Assembly (NCBI RefSeq): GCF_021729085.1
Contig: NZ_JAJSAR010000002.1
Coordinates: 992,001-1,056,000 of the forward strand
Direction of reading: 5' to 3'
Length of the DNA: 64,000 nucleotides
Source of the DNA: Pseudohongiella sp. O18
GTDB taxonomy: Bacteria; Pseudomonadota; Gammaproteobacteria; Pseudomonadales; Pseudohongiellaceae
Positions 8,407 to 18,504 of this stretch are shown here, piece after piece. The notes beneath the pieces were generated by a model. That model made no database searches. It was not told the DNA's origin and was given only the letters and a program-made list of their open reading frames with translations. The position numbers were made by a program, and so were the translations under genes. Position 1 is the first letter of the stretch; each line of letters opens with the position of its first letter.

Positions 8407-9285
8407 ATGACCACCATGACAACTTCTGCAAAACCTGTCGCCAGCGTCATCATCTCCACCTACAACTCTCCTGCCTGGCTGGAGAAAGTGCTTTATGGCT
8501 ATTTTTATCAGGATCGTCATGACTTCGAGATCGTCATCGCTGATGACGGTTCAACTGAAGAGACCCGCACACTCATTGATGCCATGCGAACAAAGTCACC
8601 TGTCCCCATCATCCATGTCTGGCAGCGCGATGATGGCTTTCGCAAGTGTCGCATTCTCAACAAGTGTGTGTTGCACGCCAACGCCGAATATCTGATCTTC
8701 ACTGACGGTGACTGTATTCCACGCCGCGACTTTGTCAGCACACACCTTGGTTCTGCCGAACCAGGCCTGTTTGTTTCTGGCGGCAGCCTGTTATTGCCAA
8801 TGCCAACCAGCAAGCTGATCGATCGCGATGATATCGAACAGCAGCGCTGCTTCGACAAACGCTGGCTGTATCAACATGGCCTAAAACCCACCCGCAAAAT
8901 TCTGCGCATCAGCGCCGGCCCTACCCTGGCTGCGATACTGAATCGCTGCTCGCCCGCTGCGTGCAACTTCAAAGGCTCCAACGCAGCCGCCTGGAAAACC
9001 GACGTACTGGCGGTCAACGGCTTTGACGAGCGCATGGCCTATGGAGGCGAAGATCGGGAGTTTGGTGTGCGACTGCGCAACCGTGGAATCAGAGCACGCG
9101 ACGTCAAGTACAGTGCGGTGCTGGTTCACCTGGATCACGCCAAAGGTTATCGGGACCCTGCCCTGATGGCGCAGAACAAAAATCTGAGGAAACAGGTGGA
9201 ACGCGAGCGGATTACGCGCACGGATTTTGGTATCCAGCAACTGGTCGACGCGGGTTATACGGCAGACGCCGGCTCTACCCAATAG
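8407..9285 (+). CDS. Family 2 glycosyltransferase with GT7-like C-terminal part
   Basis: A 292-residue cytoplasmic GT-A-fold transferase. The N-terminus PVASVIISTYNSPAWL is the classic GT2 nucleotide-sugar binding strand, followed by IVIADDGSTEETR. The metal-binding acidic motif appears as FTDGDC (about 98-103). The C-terminal AVNGFDERMAYGGEDREFG resembles the galactosyltransferase-type domain seen in LPS core transferases. The start is ATG at 8407, with a second in-frame ATG three codons on. It ends by overlapping the convergent dioxygenase gene by 11 bp. Its acceptor is unknown. Confidence 0.85.
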   Translation: MTTMTTSAKPVASVIISTYNSPAWLEKVLYGYFYQDRHDFEIVIADDGSTEETRTLIDAMRTKSPVPIIHVWQRDDGFRKCRILNKCVLHANAEYLIFTDGDCIPRRDFVSTHLGSAEPGLFVSGGSLLLPMPTSKLIDRDDIEQQRCFDKRWLYQHGLKPTRKILRISAGPTLAAILNRCSPAACNFKGSNAAAWKTDVLAVNGFDERMAYGGEDREFGVRLRNRGIRARDVKYSAVLVHLDHAKGYRDPALMAQNKNLRKQVERERITRTDFGIQQLVDAGYTADAGSTQ

Positions 9286-10093
9286 ATCGACGCAGTTTGT
9301 TTACAACGCGGCGTAGCAGGCTCGGAGTCGGCGGCAAACCTGACTCTGCAGGCTCGACATAAGGTTCAAATGTCACCCACTCCGGCTCGCGAATATGCGG
9401 TTTGTCCGCCGTACTGCGCATCGGTATATAGTACTGACAATCCGCAAAATAATAGTGCGTCACCTGCGAATGCCGGCTCAATGTCGGATCCGTCTGAGGC
9501 GCACCGCCATGAATCAGATTGGCATGCCAGATCAGCGCCTCACCCTTGCGGATAGTGCCAAGCTGCGGCTTCAGACCATTCAGCTCAATGTGCTCGCGCA
9601 TCATCTCTTCGTATTCACGGTAATGCTCGTAACCCGGCTCCAGGCCAAAGTCCTGCATCGACATTTCTGGCAGCTTGTGACTGCCAGGATAATAAATCAG
9701 TGGTCCGTTGTCCGGCGTAATATCTTCCAGCGCCACCCACACTCCCGCCATGTAACCATGCGGCAGACTGTTAAAGTGGATGGTGTCAGAGTGTGCGGCC
9801 TGGCGCGTGCCAGTGGGAAAGTTCAGGGTCTGAAATGGCCGCGCGCGGCGGCCCAGCAGTTGCTCCAGCGCCTGCAGCACATTGTCATGCACTGCCAGCT
9901 GCCGGACCTCATCCACGCGCTTCCAGAGATCCTGCAAGCGCGTGGGAAAAGTAGGATTGGCCTGAAAAGCAGGATCGTAGTGCACAAACACCTTCTCCTT
10001 CAGATCGTCAACAAACGCCTCATCCAGCCCCGGGTCAAACACCAGAAACCCCTGCTCATGAAACTGCGCAATCTGTTCCTGTGCCAGAACCAT
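9275..10093 (-). CDS. Phytanoyl-CoA dioxygenase (PhyH) family protein
   Basis: A 272-residue Fe(II)/2-oxoglutarate-dependent oxygenase-like protein. The metal-binding triad is visible as H101 and D103 in AAHSDTIHF and H195 in LIHGGAP. The downstream arginine needed for 2-oxoglutarate is probably the one in LSRHSQVTHYY. Members hydroxylate small molecules or lipids; the substrate here cannot be read from sequence. The ATG at 10093 has a GGAGG site close upstream. The gene lies 17 bp after argG on the same strand and may be read from the argG promoter. Confidence 0.85.
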   Translation of the reverse strand: MVLAQEQIAQFHEQGFLVFDPGLDEAFVDDLKEKVFVHYDPAFQANPTFPTRLQDLWKRVDEVRQLAVHDNVLQALEQLLGRRARPFQTLNFPTGTRQAAHSDTIHFNSLPHGYMAGVWVALEDITPDNGPLIYYPGSHKLPEMSMQDFGLEPGYEHYREYEEMMREHIELNGLKPQLGTIRKGEALIWHANLIHGGAPQTDPTLSRHSQVTHYYFADCQYYIPMRSTADKPHIREPEWVTFEPYVEPAESGLPPTPSLLRRVVNKLRRSIG

Positions 10094-10110
10094 CCTGGGC
10101 CTCCGTACAC

Positions 10111-11325
10111 TTATACTTTTCTGCCTTTATTCGCCGCGATTCTTAATCTCAGCGCATTGAGCTTGATGAAGCCGCCTGCATCTGCCTGATTATAGGCGCC
10201 AGCATCATCCTCAAAGGTAGCGATATTCACATCGAACAGCGAATCTGCCGACTCACGACCTACCACGATGACGTTACCTTTGTAGAGCTTCAGACGCACG
10301 GTACCGTTGACGTACTGCTGAGAGTAGTCGATCAGCTGCTGCAGTGCTTTACGCTCGGGGGCAAACCAGTAGCCGTTGTAGACCAGTGATGCATATTTTG
10401 GCATCAGCTCGTCTTTCAGGTGGGCCAGTTCGCGGTCCAGTGTCACTGATTCAATGGCGCGGTGTGCTTTCAGCATTACGGTGCCACCGGGTGTTTCGTA
10501 GCAGCCGCGTGACTTCATGCCAACGTAGCGGTTCTCGACCAGGTCGGCACGACCGATGCCATTGGCGCCAGCAACCTTGTTCAGGTGCGCCAGCACGGTA
10601 GCAGGTGACATTTTTTCTCCGTCGATAGCTACAATGTCGCCCTTCTCGTAGCTCAGTTCGATATAGGTCGGTGTATCCGGAGCGTTTTCGGGAGATACCG
10701 ACCACAGCCACATGTCTTCTTCCGGCTCGGCACCCGGATTCTCCAGGATGTCACCTTCGTAGGAGATGTGCAGCAGGTTGGCATCCATGGAGTATGGAGA
10801 CTTCGTGCCGCGCTTTTTCTCAACCGGGATGTTGTGCTCTTCACAATAGGCCAGCAGCTTGTCACGAGAAGTCAGATCCCATTCACGCCAGGGGGCAATC
10901 ACCTGAATGCCGGGTTTCAGCGCGTAGGCACCCAGCTCGAAGCGCACCTGATCGTTACCCTTACCTGTGGCACCGTGGGCGATCGCATCGGCGCCGGTTT
11001 CGTTGGCGATTTCAACCAGACGTTTGGCAATCAGAGGACGGGCGATTGAGGTACCCAGCAGGTATTCGCCTTCATACAGGGCGTTGGCACGGAACATCGG
11101 GTTCACGAAATCGCGCACAAACTCTTCGCGCAGATCTTCGATATAGATTTCCTTGATGCCCATGGCCTTGGCTTTTGCGCGCGCCGGCTCCAGCTCTTCA
11201 CCCTGACCCAGGTCAGCGGTAAAGGTGACAACCTCACACTGGTAGGTTTCCATCAACCACTTGGCGATGACCGAGGTATCCAGGCCGCCGGAATAGGCCA
11301 ATACCACTTTTTTGATGCCAGACAT
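10111..11325 (-). CDS. argG: Argininosuccinate synthase
   Basis: Joins citrulline and aspartate using ATP in arginine biosynthesis. The 404-residue protein begins [20 protein letters not shown], where SGGLDTS is the PP-loop ATP pyrophosphatase motif. The frame is open upstream of this point, but the ATG at 11325 has a GGAG site and matches the family N-terminus. Conserved segments such as [16 protein letters not shown] and [15 protein letters not shown] are intact. It lies close to motY, pyrC and rnt, as in Pseudomonas. Confidence 0.96.
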   Translation of the reverse strand: MSGIKKVVLAYSGGLDTSVIAKWLMETYQCEVVTFTADLGQGEELEPARAKAKAMGIKEIYIEDLREEFVRDFVNPMFRANALYEGEYLLGTSIARPLIAKRLVEIANETGADAIAHGATGKGNDQVRFELGAYALKPGIQVIAPWREWDLTSRDKLLAYCEEHNIPVEKKRGTKSPYSMDANLLHISYEGDILENPGAEPEEDMWLWSVSPENAPDTPTYIELSYEKGDIVAIDGEKMSPATVLAHLNKVAGANGIGRADLVENRYVGMKSRGCYETPGGTVMLKAHRAIESVTLDRELAHLKDELMPKYASLVYNGYWFAPERKALQQLIDYSQQYVNGTVRLKLYKGNVIVVGRESADSLFDVNIATFEDDAGAYNQADAGGFIKLNALRLRIAANKGRKV

Positions 11326-11425
11326 GCTGTGCTGCTCCAATTGAAAGGGATGAAAAAACAGGGCGGCAATTGTAGCAGATAAAAAGGCGGCGCTTAAGTC
11401 AGGGCTGGTCCGGGCCTGATCAGGC

Positions 11426-11452
11426 AAAAAAAGGCCAGCCTGACGGCTGGCC
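11426..11452 (-). terminator. Rho-independent terminator for the TonB receptor gene
   Basis: The stem GGCCAGCC (11433-11440) pairs with GGCTGGCC (11445-11452) around TGAC. On the minus strand the stem is followed by seven T residues (11432 down to 11426). It lies about 95 bp past the stop of the upstream TonB receptor gene and before argG. Confidence 0.8.
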
Positions 11453-11504
11453 TGAAATTCCCGAGGGAACACTCCGCTCACGGAAGGATGGCACAAAGCG
11501 TTTG

Positions 11505-11531
11505 AAGGACCCACAGGGCCTGCGGGTCCTT
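11505..11531 (-). terminator. Second hairpin downstream of the TonB receptor gene
   Basis: AAGGACCC (11505-11512) pairs with GGGTCCTT (11524-11531), 15 bp past the receptor stop codon. There is no good T-run on the minus strand. It may help the stronger terminator further on or protect the 3' end of the transcript. Confidence 0.4.
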
Positions 11532-11545
11532 TTCGACAGCGGTCG

Positions 11546-13693
11546 TCAGAAGTCCATCTTGAAGCCGGCGCTGACGTTGCGGCCCGGCATCGGGATCACA
11601 TCTGCCAGGAAGGAAGACGCATTGCGTACTTCCTCGTCCAGCAGGTTGCTGGCACGCAGGAACAGGTTGTAGCGGCCATTCTCGTCAAAGCTGTGGCTGA
11701 CGCTCAGATTAACCATCTTGTAGTCATCAACACCGGCTTCAAACGCGGCCGTGCGCTGCTGTTTGCCGCTGCGGTAGAACTCCAGCTCTGCGCTGGTCCG
11801 CGAAGCCACCTGGGCGTCCAGACGCACACCAACGCGACGCGGCGGGATTCGTGGCAGACGATCTGCAGTGTCTTCCAGCCCGACGCGTACGTAGTCACTG
11901 AACACCTCAGCTGCAAAATGGTCATTGAAGCGGTAGGCAAGCTCTGCCTCGTAGCCGGTGAACTTCGCATCACGCTGGGTGTACTTCACCAGACGAAATT
12001 CTTCGTACTGATCCAGCGTCCTCGCATAGATATAGTTGTCTACATTGTTGCGGAACAGGTTAAAACTGTAGGTCACCGGACCGGTCACCTTGCGCAGACC
12101 CAGTTCGATGTTGTCGGCCGACTCCTTGCGCAGCGGCTGATTATTCTCGAGACCACCACAGGTCAGCGGATCGGGAATCAGACCACACTCGAAGGTATTG
12201 GTCGCCACGTGAATGCCACGTGAGTACAGCTCCTGTGCGTGCGGCAGGCGCTGGGCACTGGCGTAGGTAGCAGACAGAATGATGCCGTCGCCCGCTTCCC
12301 AGATCGCCGAACCCGACCATGAACTGGCAGAGTCACTGAATGCCGGGCGACCACGCGGGTCATTGACCGGACGGTGTTTCTGACGGTCATAACGCGCGCC
12401 AGCTTCCAGATGCCAGGCATCGCTCAGCTGGAAGTGCTCAACAACAAAGACACCCGTTGCTTCAGATTCGATGGTCGGCAGGAATGGCGACTCGCCCTGC
12501 GAGCTGAACTCGGTATCAGAAACCTGCACACCGAACAGACCCTGCCACCCCATCAGTGAGGCATGATCAAACTCGATCCGCGCTTCGTAACCTTTATTGA
12601 AAAAGGCCGAACCTACTTCCTCTTCTTCAATTTCGTAGTGCTCGTAATCTGTGTTGCTGGCACGGAAGCGGACCTTGTTGATGCCCGGCAGTGGCGCCAG
12701 CAGCTCGCCACGAAGATCGACACGCTTGCTGGTCAGATCAATGAACGGGACACCATGCTCGTGGTCGTGTTCATAGCCATGATCATCGTGATCGTCGTCG
12801 TGTTCTTCATGATCGTCATCGTGAACATCTTCGTCATGATCGTCGTGCCCTTCACAGTGAAGATGGTCACCGTGCGGATGACAGTCCCCGAATTCCTCGC
12901 TGTGCCCGGGAATACCGTAATCATCTTTGCGGTAGGAATAGGAAAGGCCAATAAAGCCACGCTCCCCTATCCACGATGCGCCCACACTGGAATTATTGCT
13001 GTCGGCAAAGGTGCCTTCGACACGGGCCTCATCCCAGTTGGGCGCCTCGTAATCATCTTTTTTGACCATAGAAGTTTCAAAATGCACGGCAATGTTGTCA
13101 GTCGCACGACTGGTCAGGCTGATCGCACCCGCACGTTCATTGGCCACAGTATTGCCACGCAGCGCCACAAATCCATCATAGGTCTGGCCACCGTCTGCTC
13201 CCGGCATGGTGGATGGGATCTTGTCATCCAGCACGTTCACTACACCACCAATCGCGCCGCCGCCGTAGAGCAGCGTTGCCGGGCCACGCAGCACTTCAAC
13301 ACGCTGCGCAAGAATCGGGTCGACGGCAACCGCATGGTCTGGCGAAACATCAGAGGCATCGAGCACATTGCTGCCATCCGACAGCACTTTGGTGCGCGGC
13401 GTGGTCTGCCCGCGGACGACCGGTCGGCTGGAGCCTCCGCCAAAACTGTCAGCATGCACACCGGTCAGACCATTCAGCAGATCTCCCAGGGTGCCACCAC
13501 GACTCAACAACTCATCTGAATCCAGCACACTGAATGGCGCCACAATCAGATCGGCGCTCTCGGTCACACCCAGCGCCGTGACCCGGATCTCGGTCACATC
13601 TTCGGTTTGTGCCTGGGCGGCGCTTCCTGCGGCCGCAGTAATTCCGGCAACGGCCATGGCTATTGCAACGCTCAGCGGTGTTTTATTGTTCAT
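11546..13693 (-). CDS. TonB-dependent outer-membrane receptor with His/Asp-rich loop, ZnuD-like
   Basis: A 715-residue outer-membrane receptor. It has a signal peptide (cleavage near AQAQ, residue 29), a plug domain with [20 protein letters not shown], and a beta-barrel ending in a terminal phenylalanine (GFKMDF). Residues about 269-315 form one extracellular loop packed with histidine and aspartate and two cysteines. This is the hallmark of zinc-binding TonB receptors such as Neisseria ZnuD. I therefore infer zinc uptake, though nickel or copper cannot be excluded. It is a single gene with its own terminator. A palindrome upstream could be its operator. Confidence 0.85.
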   Translation of the reverse strand: MNNKTPLSVAIAMAVAGITAAAGSAAQAQTEDVTEIRVTALGVTESADLIVAPFSVLDSDELLSRGGTLGDLLNGLTGVHADSFGGGSSRPVVRGQTTPRTKVLSDGSNVLDASDVSPDHAVAVDPILAQRVEVLRGPATLLYGGGAIGGVVNVLDDKIPSTMPGADGGQTYDGFVALRGNTVANERAGAISLTSRATDNIAVHFETSMVKKDDYEAPNWDEARVEGTFADSNNSSVGASWIGERGFIGLSYSYRKDDYGIPGHSEEFGDCHPHGDHLHCEGHDDHDEDVHDDDHEEHDDDHDDHGYEHDHEHGVPFIDLTSKRVDLRGELLAPLPGINKVRFRASNTDYEHYEIEEEEVGSAFFNKGYEARIEFDHASLMGWQGLFGVQVSDTEFSSQGESPFLPTIESEATGVFVVEHFQLSDAWHLEAGARYDRQKHRPVNDPRGRPAFSDSASSWSGSAIWEAGDGIILSATYASAQRLPHAQELYSRGIHVATNTFECGLIPDPLTCGGLENNQPLRKESADNIELGLRKVTGPVTYSFNLFRNNVDNYIYARTLDQYEEFRLVKYTQRDAKFTGYEAELAYRFNDHFAAEVFSDYVRVGLEDTADRLPRIPPRRVGVRLDAQVASRTSAELEFYRSGKQQRTAAFEAGVDDYKMVNLSVSHSFDENGRYNLFLRASNLLDEEVRNASSFLADVIPMPGRNVSAGFKMDF

Positions 13694-13796
13694 TCTCAGT
13701 GATCCCTGTCATTTCAGTTTCAATATCAGCGCACCCAGGGGCGCGAGTATGAGTATCGCCTGGCTGGACATGGTGTAATCAGGCAACTGACGCAGG

Positions 13797-13813
13797 ATGA
13801 TACAGCATATCAT
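13797..13813. promoter_or_regulatory. ATGATA-N5-TATCAT palindrome upstream of the ZnuD-like receptor
   Basis: A perfect 6-bp inverted repeat with a 5-bp spacer lies about 104 bp upstream of the receptor start. Further upstream at about 13830 is a GTTATAT half-site. Its size and A/T-rich dyad are compatible with a Fur-family (Zur) operator, but it does not match the usual Zur consensus closely. Confidence 0.35.
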
Positions 13814-13983
13814 TTGATAGTGACAAGACGTTATATCATCACAAGACAAATGAATGGCAACAGGCAAGATAAGATCGCCAGATGATGTGGCATCAGGTAC
13901 CGGCGAGGTTTCTGGACTTATTATCAGTGTTCGGCGTAGGAAGAAAGGGCCGAACAATCGCACCTGTTCAGGTCAGTCCCAGG

Positions 13984-14910
13984 TCAGTCGTCGTCGGCAT
14001 GGCGATGCAGGCGCAGCGTGACACGCCGGTTGCGGTCGCGGTCTTCGGCTGACTGCTCATTGCGCACAATGCGGAACTGGGGGGTGGAACCAAAATAACG
14101 GGTGGTGAGCATGTTCTCGTCAATGCCCTGCTCGATCAGATAGGTCTGCACGGCAAAGGCACGGATGCGTGACAGCTCAAGGTTGTCGCGGGCGTTACCG
14201 GCGCTGTCAGTGAAACCATTGATATCAACAGCATGAACACCGGGATCAGCTTTCATGTAGGTGACAATGTCATCCAGCTGCGCGCGCTGCTCGTCACTCA
14301 ACTCGCGCTGACCCGTGGCCCAGAACACTGTGGATCGCTCAATCTGACCAAAATTGACCGGCAGCAGGTTGCCCTGACACTGATGGTACTCAGCATAGGC
14401 CTCACCGAATCGAACCGGCGAAATACCCACGTGCACTGATTCGGTATCACTGAACCACGCTCTGCGCATCAGGGTGGGCACCATGCCGCGACCCAGTTCC
14501 GCGATCAGCAGCTGGCTTTGCGCAGCATCCATGACCACCGGCTGTCTGGAGCGCTGCACGTCCACGTATGCCAGATCACGCACTTGAAGGTCCTGGCGCC
14601 AGCGCGGTGGCTGCGAGGTCAACAGCGCCCTGCCTTCCTGCATGGGGCTGTTCGGAGACCGCAGATAAAAACGCATGGACTCACCGGCCTGATGATAGAA
14701 CACGGCGGTACCAAAATTGGGAATCTGCTGAATCAGAGAACATTCGAAGATAGAGGTATCAACACTCCAGCCATCTTCGCCCAGATCAGGATAAAAAGAA
14801 GACACTGACCCGGCGTGCACCGATGTCGACAGCACTTGTGATGCCAACGACACCGCTGCCGCAGTGAGCATTACAGGCCAAGATAGGATAAACTTGCGCA
14901 TTCGAGTCAT
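13984..14910 (-). CDS. motY: Sodium-type flagellar stator-ring protein MotY (OmpA family)
   Basis: In the family this periplasmic protein forms the T-ring that holds stators around the polar flagellar motor. The 308-residue protein has a signal peptide (about 1-33). Its N-terminal MotY domain contains [20 protein letters not shown], a close match to the family. The C-terminal OmpA peptidoglycan-binding domain spans about 185-305 ([20 protein letters not shown]). It is divergent from pyrC, the arrangement found in Pseudomonas. Either the ATG at 14910 or the one at 14901 could be the start. No other flagellar gene is in the window. Confidence 0.88.
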   Translation of the reverse strand: MTRMRKFILSWPVMLTAAAVSLASQVLSTSVHAGSVSSFYPDLGEDGWSVDTSIFECSLIQQIPNFGTAVFYHQAGESMRFYLRSPNSPMQEGRALLTSQPPRWRQDLQVRDLAYVDVQRSRQPVVMDAAQSQLLIAELGRGMVPTLMRRAWFSDTESVHVGISPVRFGEAYAEYHQCQGNLLPVNFGQIERSTVFWATGQRELSDEQRAQLDDIVTYMKADPGVHAVDINGFTDSAGNARDNLELSRIRAFAVQTYLIEQGIDENMLTTRYFGSTPQFRIVRNEQSAEDRDRNRRVTLRLHRHADDD

Positions 14911-14974
14911 TCGCCCGCCGAGTCAATGTCTTTCTACATCCCCTGACATCGGCCACAGTCACAGAAACTTTACT

Positions 14975-16036
14975 ATGCAGACACTGACAATCACCCGCCC
15001 CGACGACTGGCACCTGCACCTGCGCGACGGCGACGTGTTACAAGACCTGGTCGGCCACACTGCCAGCCAGTTCGCCCGGGCCATCGTCATGCCCAATCTG
15101 AAACCACCTGTCACCACCACCGAAGCGGCCCTGGCCTATCGCCAGCGCATTCTCGCGGCGCGGCCGGCAGGCAACAGCTTTGAACCGCAGATGACACTTT
15201 ACCTCACCGATCAGCTCGGCCCTGAGGAAGTGCGCAAGGCGCACGAGAGCGGCTACGTGCGCGCCGTTAAATACTACCCGGCCGGCGCCACCACCAACTC
15301 TGAAAGCGGCGTCACTGCGATAGAAAAAGTCTACCCGGTGCTGGAAACCATGGCCGAGATTGGCATGCCGCTGCTGGTGCATGGCGAAGTTACCAACAAT
15401 GAAGTCGATATCTTCGACCGTGAGAAAATGTTCATCGATAACATACTGGCGCCGCTGCGCCAGCGCTTCCCCGAGCTGCGCGTGGTGCTCGAACATATTA
15501 CCACCGCCGATGCGGCGCAGTTTGTCCGCGGCAGCGAAGGTGAGCTGGCGGCCACCATCACACCGCAACACCTGATGTACAACCGCAACCACCTGCTGGT
15601 CGGGGGTGTGCGCCCACATCTGTACTGCCTGCCAATCCTGAAGCGCAATGTGCACCAGCGCGCCTTGCTGGAAGTGGCCATCAGTGGCGACTCACGTTTC
15701 TTCCTGGGTACCGATTCCGCGCCGCACGCTCGGCCCACCAAGGAGACCGCCTGCGGCTGTGCCGGCTGCTACAGTGCCCACGCTGCCATTGAGCTTTATG
15801 CCGAGATCTTTGAGGACGCCGGCGCGCTGGACAAGCTCGAGGCCTTTGCATCTTTCCACGGGCCGGACTTCTACAAACTGCCACGTAACAGCGACACCAT
15901 TACCCTCGAACGCAAGGAGTGGCAGGTGCCAGCCACTTACCCCTTCGGCGATGGCACGCTGGTACCGCTGCGTGCTGGTGAAACCATGCGCTGGCGTCTT
16001 GTCGGTTCCGTCACAGGGAGCAGTGCCAATGCATGA
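14975..16036 (+). CDS. pyrC: Dihydroorotase, class II
   Basis: Cyclises carbamoyl-aspartate to dihydroorotate in pyrimidine synthesis. The 353-residue protein has the metal-binding DWHLHLRDG (H13 and H15). The lysine in [15 protein letters not shown] is the one carbamylated to bridge the zinc ions. [14 protein letters not shown] and GTDSAPHAR supply the remaining ligands. The frame is open upstream, but the ATG at 14975 matches the family start. Its 3' end overlaps the RNase T gene by 8 bp, so the two are likely translationally coupled. Confidence 0.95.
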   Translation: MQTLTITRPDDWHLHLRDGDVLQDLVGHTASQFARAIVMPNLKPPVTTTEAALAYRQRILAARPAGNSFEPQMTLYLTDQLGPEEVRKAHESGYVRAVKYYPAGATTNSESGVTAIEKVYPVLETMAEIGMPLLVHGEVTNNEVDIFDREKMFIDNILAPLRQRFPELRVVLEHITTADAAQFVRGSEGELAATITPQHLMYNRNHLLVGGVRPHLYCLPILKRNVHQRALLEVAISGDSRFFLGTDSAPHARPTKETACGCAGCYSAHAAIELYAEIFEDAGALDKLEAFASFHGPDFYKLPRNSDTITLERKEWQVPATYPFGDGTLVPLRAGETMRWRLVGSVTGSSANA

Positions 16037-16673
16037 TCACGACGATAACGACTCAACAGAAAGCCCACTGGGTAATCGCTTTCGAGGCTACCTGCCGGTA
16101 GTCGTGGATATCGAATGTGGCGGCTTCAATGCCAAAACCGATGCCATTCTGGAAATTGCTGCGGTCATTCTGGGCATGGACGAAAAAGGCAAACTGCTGC
16201 CTGAGCAGACGCACTTTCATCGTGTCATCCCCTTCCCCGGCGCCAATATTGAAGAGGCCGCGCTCAAGTTTACGGGTATCAATCCCTACCATCCCTTGCG
16301 CATAGCCCGTAACGAAAAAGATGTGTTTGGTGACCTTTTCAAAGTCATCCGCACAGCCATGAAAACACATGGCTGCAAACGCGCGATTCTGGTGGCGCAC
16401 AACGCCCACTTCGATCACGGTTTTATCAATGCCGCCACTGCGCGTCATGACCTCAAGCGCAACCCTTTCCACCCCTTCTCAAGCTTTGACACTGCCACGC
16501 TCAGCGGCCTGGCCTACGGACAGACCGTGCTGGCCCGCGCCTGCGAAGCGGCCGGCATTGAGTTTGATACCAAGTCGGCACATTCGGCGAAGTATGATGC
16601 GGAACGCACCGCTGAACTTTTTTGCGGCATCGTCAACAAATGGCAGTCATTAGGCGGCTGGCCTTTGAAGTAG
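16029..16673 (+). CDS. rnt: Ribonuclease T
   Basis: A 3'-to-5' exoribonuclease of the DEDD family that trims tRNA and other stable RNA ends. The 214-residue protein shows the Exo I motif DIECGGF (D27, E29), the Exo II region [11 protein letters not shown] and the Exo III region [14 protein letters not shown]. The ATG at 16029 lies within the end of pyrC and has an AGGGAG site upstream. The pyrC-rnt order is conserved in Pseudomonas. Its stop codon lies 2 bp before the left arm of an inverted-repeat element. Confidence 0.94.
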   Translation: MHDHDDNDSTESPLGNRFRGYLPVVVDIECGGFNAKTDAILEIAAVILGMDEKGKLLPEQTHFHRVIPFPGANIEEAALKFTGINPYHPLRIARNEKDVFGDLFKVIRTAMKTHGCKRAILVAHNAHFDHGFINAATARHDLKRNPFHPFSSFDTATLSGLAYGQTVLARACEAAGIEFDTKSAHSAKYDAERTAELFCGIVNKWQSLGGWPLK

Positions 16674-16675
16674 TC

Positions 16676-16898
16676 GAACGTCCCAGGACGCTGACATGCA
16701 GCAAGGTTCTGCTCGATAGATGTTACTCAGAGATACGAACGTTTCGAGGGAAATGACAATAATTGGCACTACATCAAGAACGTTTCAGGGCGTTGTCAGG
16801 CAAGGCAAAATTGCGGCGCGAAAGGGGAGTTTACAAACCCGTAAATGAGTATTTCGCGCCGCGATTTTAACGCCGCATGTCAGCGTCCTGGGACGTTC
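16676..16898. repeat. 223-bp element with perfect 24-bp terminal inverted repeats
   Basis: The arms 16676-16699 and 16875-16898 (GAACGTCCCAGGACGCTGAC..) are exact inverted repeats. Inside, AAAATTGCGGCGCGAAA (16807-16823) pairs with 16852-16868 with one mismatch. A smaller dyad TTTAC/GTAAA lies at its centre (16830-16845). No protein is encoded. It looks like a MITE-type element inserted between rnt and the convergent DUF2235 gene. The right arm supplies the last codons and stop codon of that gene. Confidence 0.7.
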
Positions 16899-17959
16899 AC
16901 CAAATTGACAGGAGGCTCTTCCGGCCTGCTGGGAGCCTCCCATCTTTTTGACACGCTCGGGTGTATGGCTTCGCCCGGCGCGCCGGTGAGGATCTCGCGG
17001 GGGCCGGCGCGGCCCAGCAGTGGTGCCCGGTACATGGGCGACAGCGAACAGCGCAGCTCGCCAAACACATTGGGGTCTATGCGCTGCTGCACGTAGTCGT
17101 GATTAATCAGCAGGCCGTGCTGTTCGGCTTTTTCCAGCATCCACTTCAGAGCGATATCTGACAGGCCGGCATCCACGTATCCGCCACCCACATTCGAGTG
17201 CACGCCAGCAAACCAGACCTGTTCAATATTCTGAATCTGCTGCGGCAGTGGCCATTGCCACAGCGTCGGCTGAAATGGCGCGCGTTTTTCGTTGATGGCC
17301 AGCGCGTGATAGGCATTCAGGATATTGGTTCCCAGCCGTGCGTTATGAAAGCCATGCCGACGCCGCGTGAGCCAGCCGACAGGTCCGCGCGTGGGCAGAC
17401 CCAGGGCGCCAACCGTATCCCAGACACCGATAAAATGCACCGTGCCATCATTACTGTAATGGCGGGCACGAAAGTTCCGTGTGGCGATGTTCCGCGCAGG
17501 TCCGGCTGACATCCTATAGATGCGCGTCGCCTGCCGGCTTATCTGGGCAGCCTGTTGAGCGTTGGGAGGCGTAAATCGAGGTGTGTCAGGCGATACCTGT
17601 CTGGGTATGCCGCACACATCCAGAAGACCAGCCAGGCTGCGCGCGGCAAAGGCGCCCCTGCTGAAGCCGATCAGAAACAGGCGATCGCCGTCCCGATAGT
17701 GCTGCATCAACCAGGCGTAGGCCTGACGCATATTGCCGAACAGGCCTCGTCCGGCCACCCCGCCCCAGATCTTGTCAATACGCCCAGCGGTACCGACTCC
17801 GGCATCGTAGTAACGCAGCTGTTTATCGTCGCCGCCGGCAGAGTCATCAATCGCCGCCGCACGCACCATTTTCACAACATTGCTGGGCACCACCCTGTCC
17901 TGGTCACGCTGACCGGGCTGATTCCAGGTGCCATCCAGGGCTATCAGTATGTTTCGCAT
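16880..17959 (-). CDS. DUF2235 family alpha/beta-hydrolase-like protein
   Basis: A 359-residue protein of the DUF2235 family, which includes Tle1-type phospholipase effectors of type VI secretion. The N-terminus RNILIALDGTWNQPGQ and the nucleophile elbow GFSRGAFAARSLAG (serine in G-x-S-x-G context) are typical. FAGVHSNVGGGY supplies the family's histidine region. There is no signal peptide and no type VI secretion gene nearby, so an effector role is not supported by context. The ATG at 17959 has an AGGAGG site. The C-terminal codons lie inside an inverted-repeat element, so the original C-terminus may have been replaced. Confidence 0.8.
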   Translation of the reverse strand: MRNILIALDGTWNQPGQRDQDRVVPSNVVKMVRAAAIDDSAGGDDKQLRYYDAGVGTAGRIDKIWGGVAGRGLFGNMRQAYAWLMQHYRDGDRLFLIGFSRGAFAARSLAGLLDVCGIPRQVSPDTPRFTPPNAQQAAQISRQATRIYRMSAGPARNIATRNFRARHYSNDGTVHFIGVWDTVGALGLPTRGPVGWLTRRRHGFHNARLGTNILNAYHALAINEKRAPFQPTLWQWPLPQQIQNIEQVWFAGVHSNVGGGYVDAGLSDIALKWMLEKAEQHGLLINHDYVQQRIDPNVFGELRCSLSPMYRAPLLGRAGPREILTGAPGEAIHPSVSKRWEAPSRPEEPPVNLVNVPGR

Positions 17960-17994
17960 GGTCTCGCCTCCTATTGGAGGTTATAGACCACCGA

Positions 17995-18399
17995 TCAATG
18001 TGCTGCGTAATTTTTTTCGTCGATGTCTGCCGGACCGGCGAGGAAGTTAATCTGACGTTTCACCGAGGCCCTTTCGTCTCTGGTGATATAGGCACTGCGG
18101 GCCAGGCGAATAAAGTATTCCGAGAAGTCATGAACCTGCTCACACGCACGCAGGGCGTCCTCAATCTCCCACAGGGCTTCATTCATACCCTGCAGCTCCT
18201 CAAGCAGCGGCTGCAGTGCCGGATTGGTCAACAACGCGGAGCCCGTCAGCTCCAGCGCCGCCAGTTCCTGCTCCACATTGAGCAAATTGTCCGTGTCGTC
18301 CATGCGTTGCTGCTTGATGCGCAAAATACTGATCCTGTCGACTAGCTCGCCGGCCAAGACCGGTGCGCGATAGAAATTGCCTGGCTCAGCCATGCTCAT
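17995..18399 (-). CDS. DUF6165 family protein
   Basis: A small 134-residue protein of unknown function. The stretch PVLAGELVDRISILRIKQQR is the family hallmark, followed by a helical, acidic body. Such genes are often found with LPS or capsule genes, which fits the adjacent UDP-glucose dehydrogenase gene on the other strand. The frame is open far upstream, but the ATG at 18399 has an AAGGGGA site and gives the family length. It is divergent from ugd (gap about 105 bp). Confidence 0.75.
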   Translation of the reverse strand: MSMAEPGNFYRAPVLAGELVDRISILRIKQQRMDDTDNLLNVEQELAALELTGSALLTNPALQPLLEELQGMNEALWEIEDALRACEQVHDFSEYFIRLARSAYITRDERASVKRQINFLAGPADIDEKNYAAH

Positions 18400-18504
18400 A
18401 TCCCCTTGCTTCCGTCCTGTCCCAAGCGTAGCACAATCGCCACAAGCTCGTGCTAAACTCAGCGAATTACCAATAACACGCGTCAGGCAGGAGAAACATT
18501 CAGG

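Noticed and set aside
12563-13519. 318-codon plus-strand frame with strongly hydrophobic segments
   Set aside because: It is antisense to the TonB receptor. The hydrophobic run is only the complement of the His/Asp-rich loop.
13709-13963. 84-codon minus-strand frame upstream of the ZnuD-like receptor
   Set aside because: It covers the promoter region, has no ribosome site and no recognisable family.
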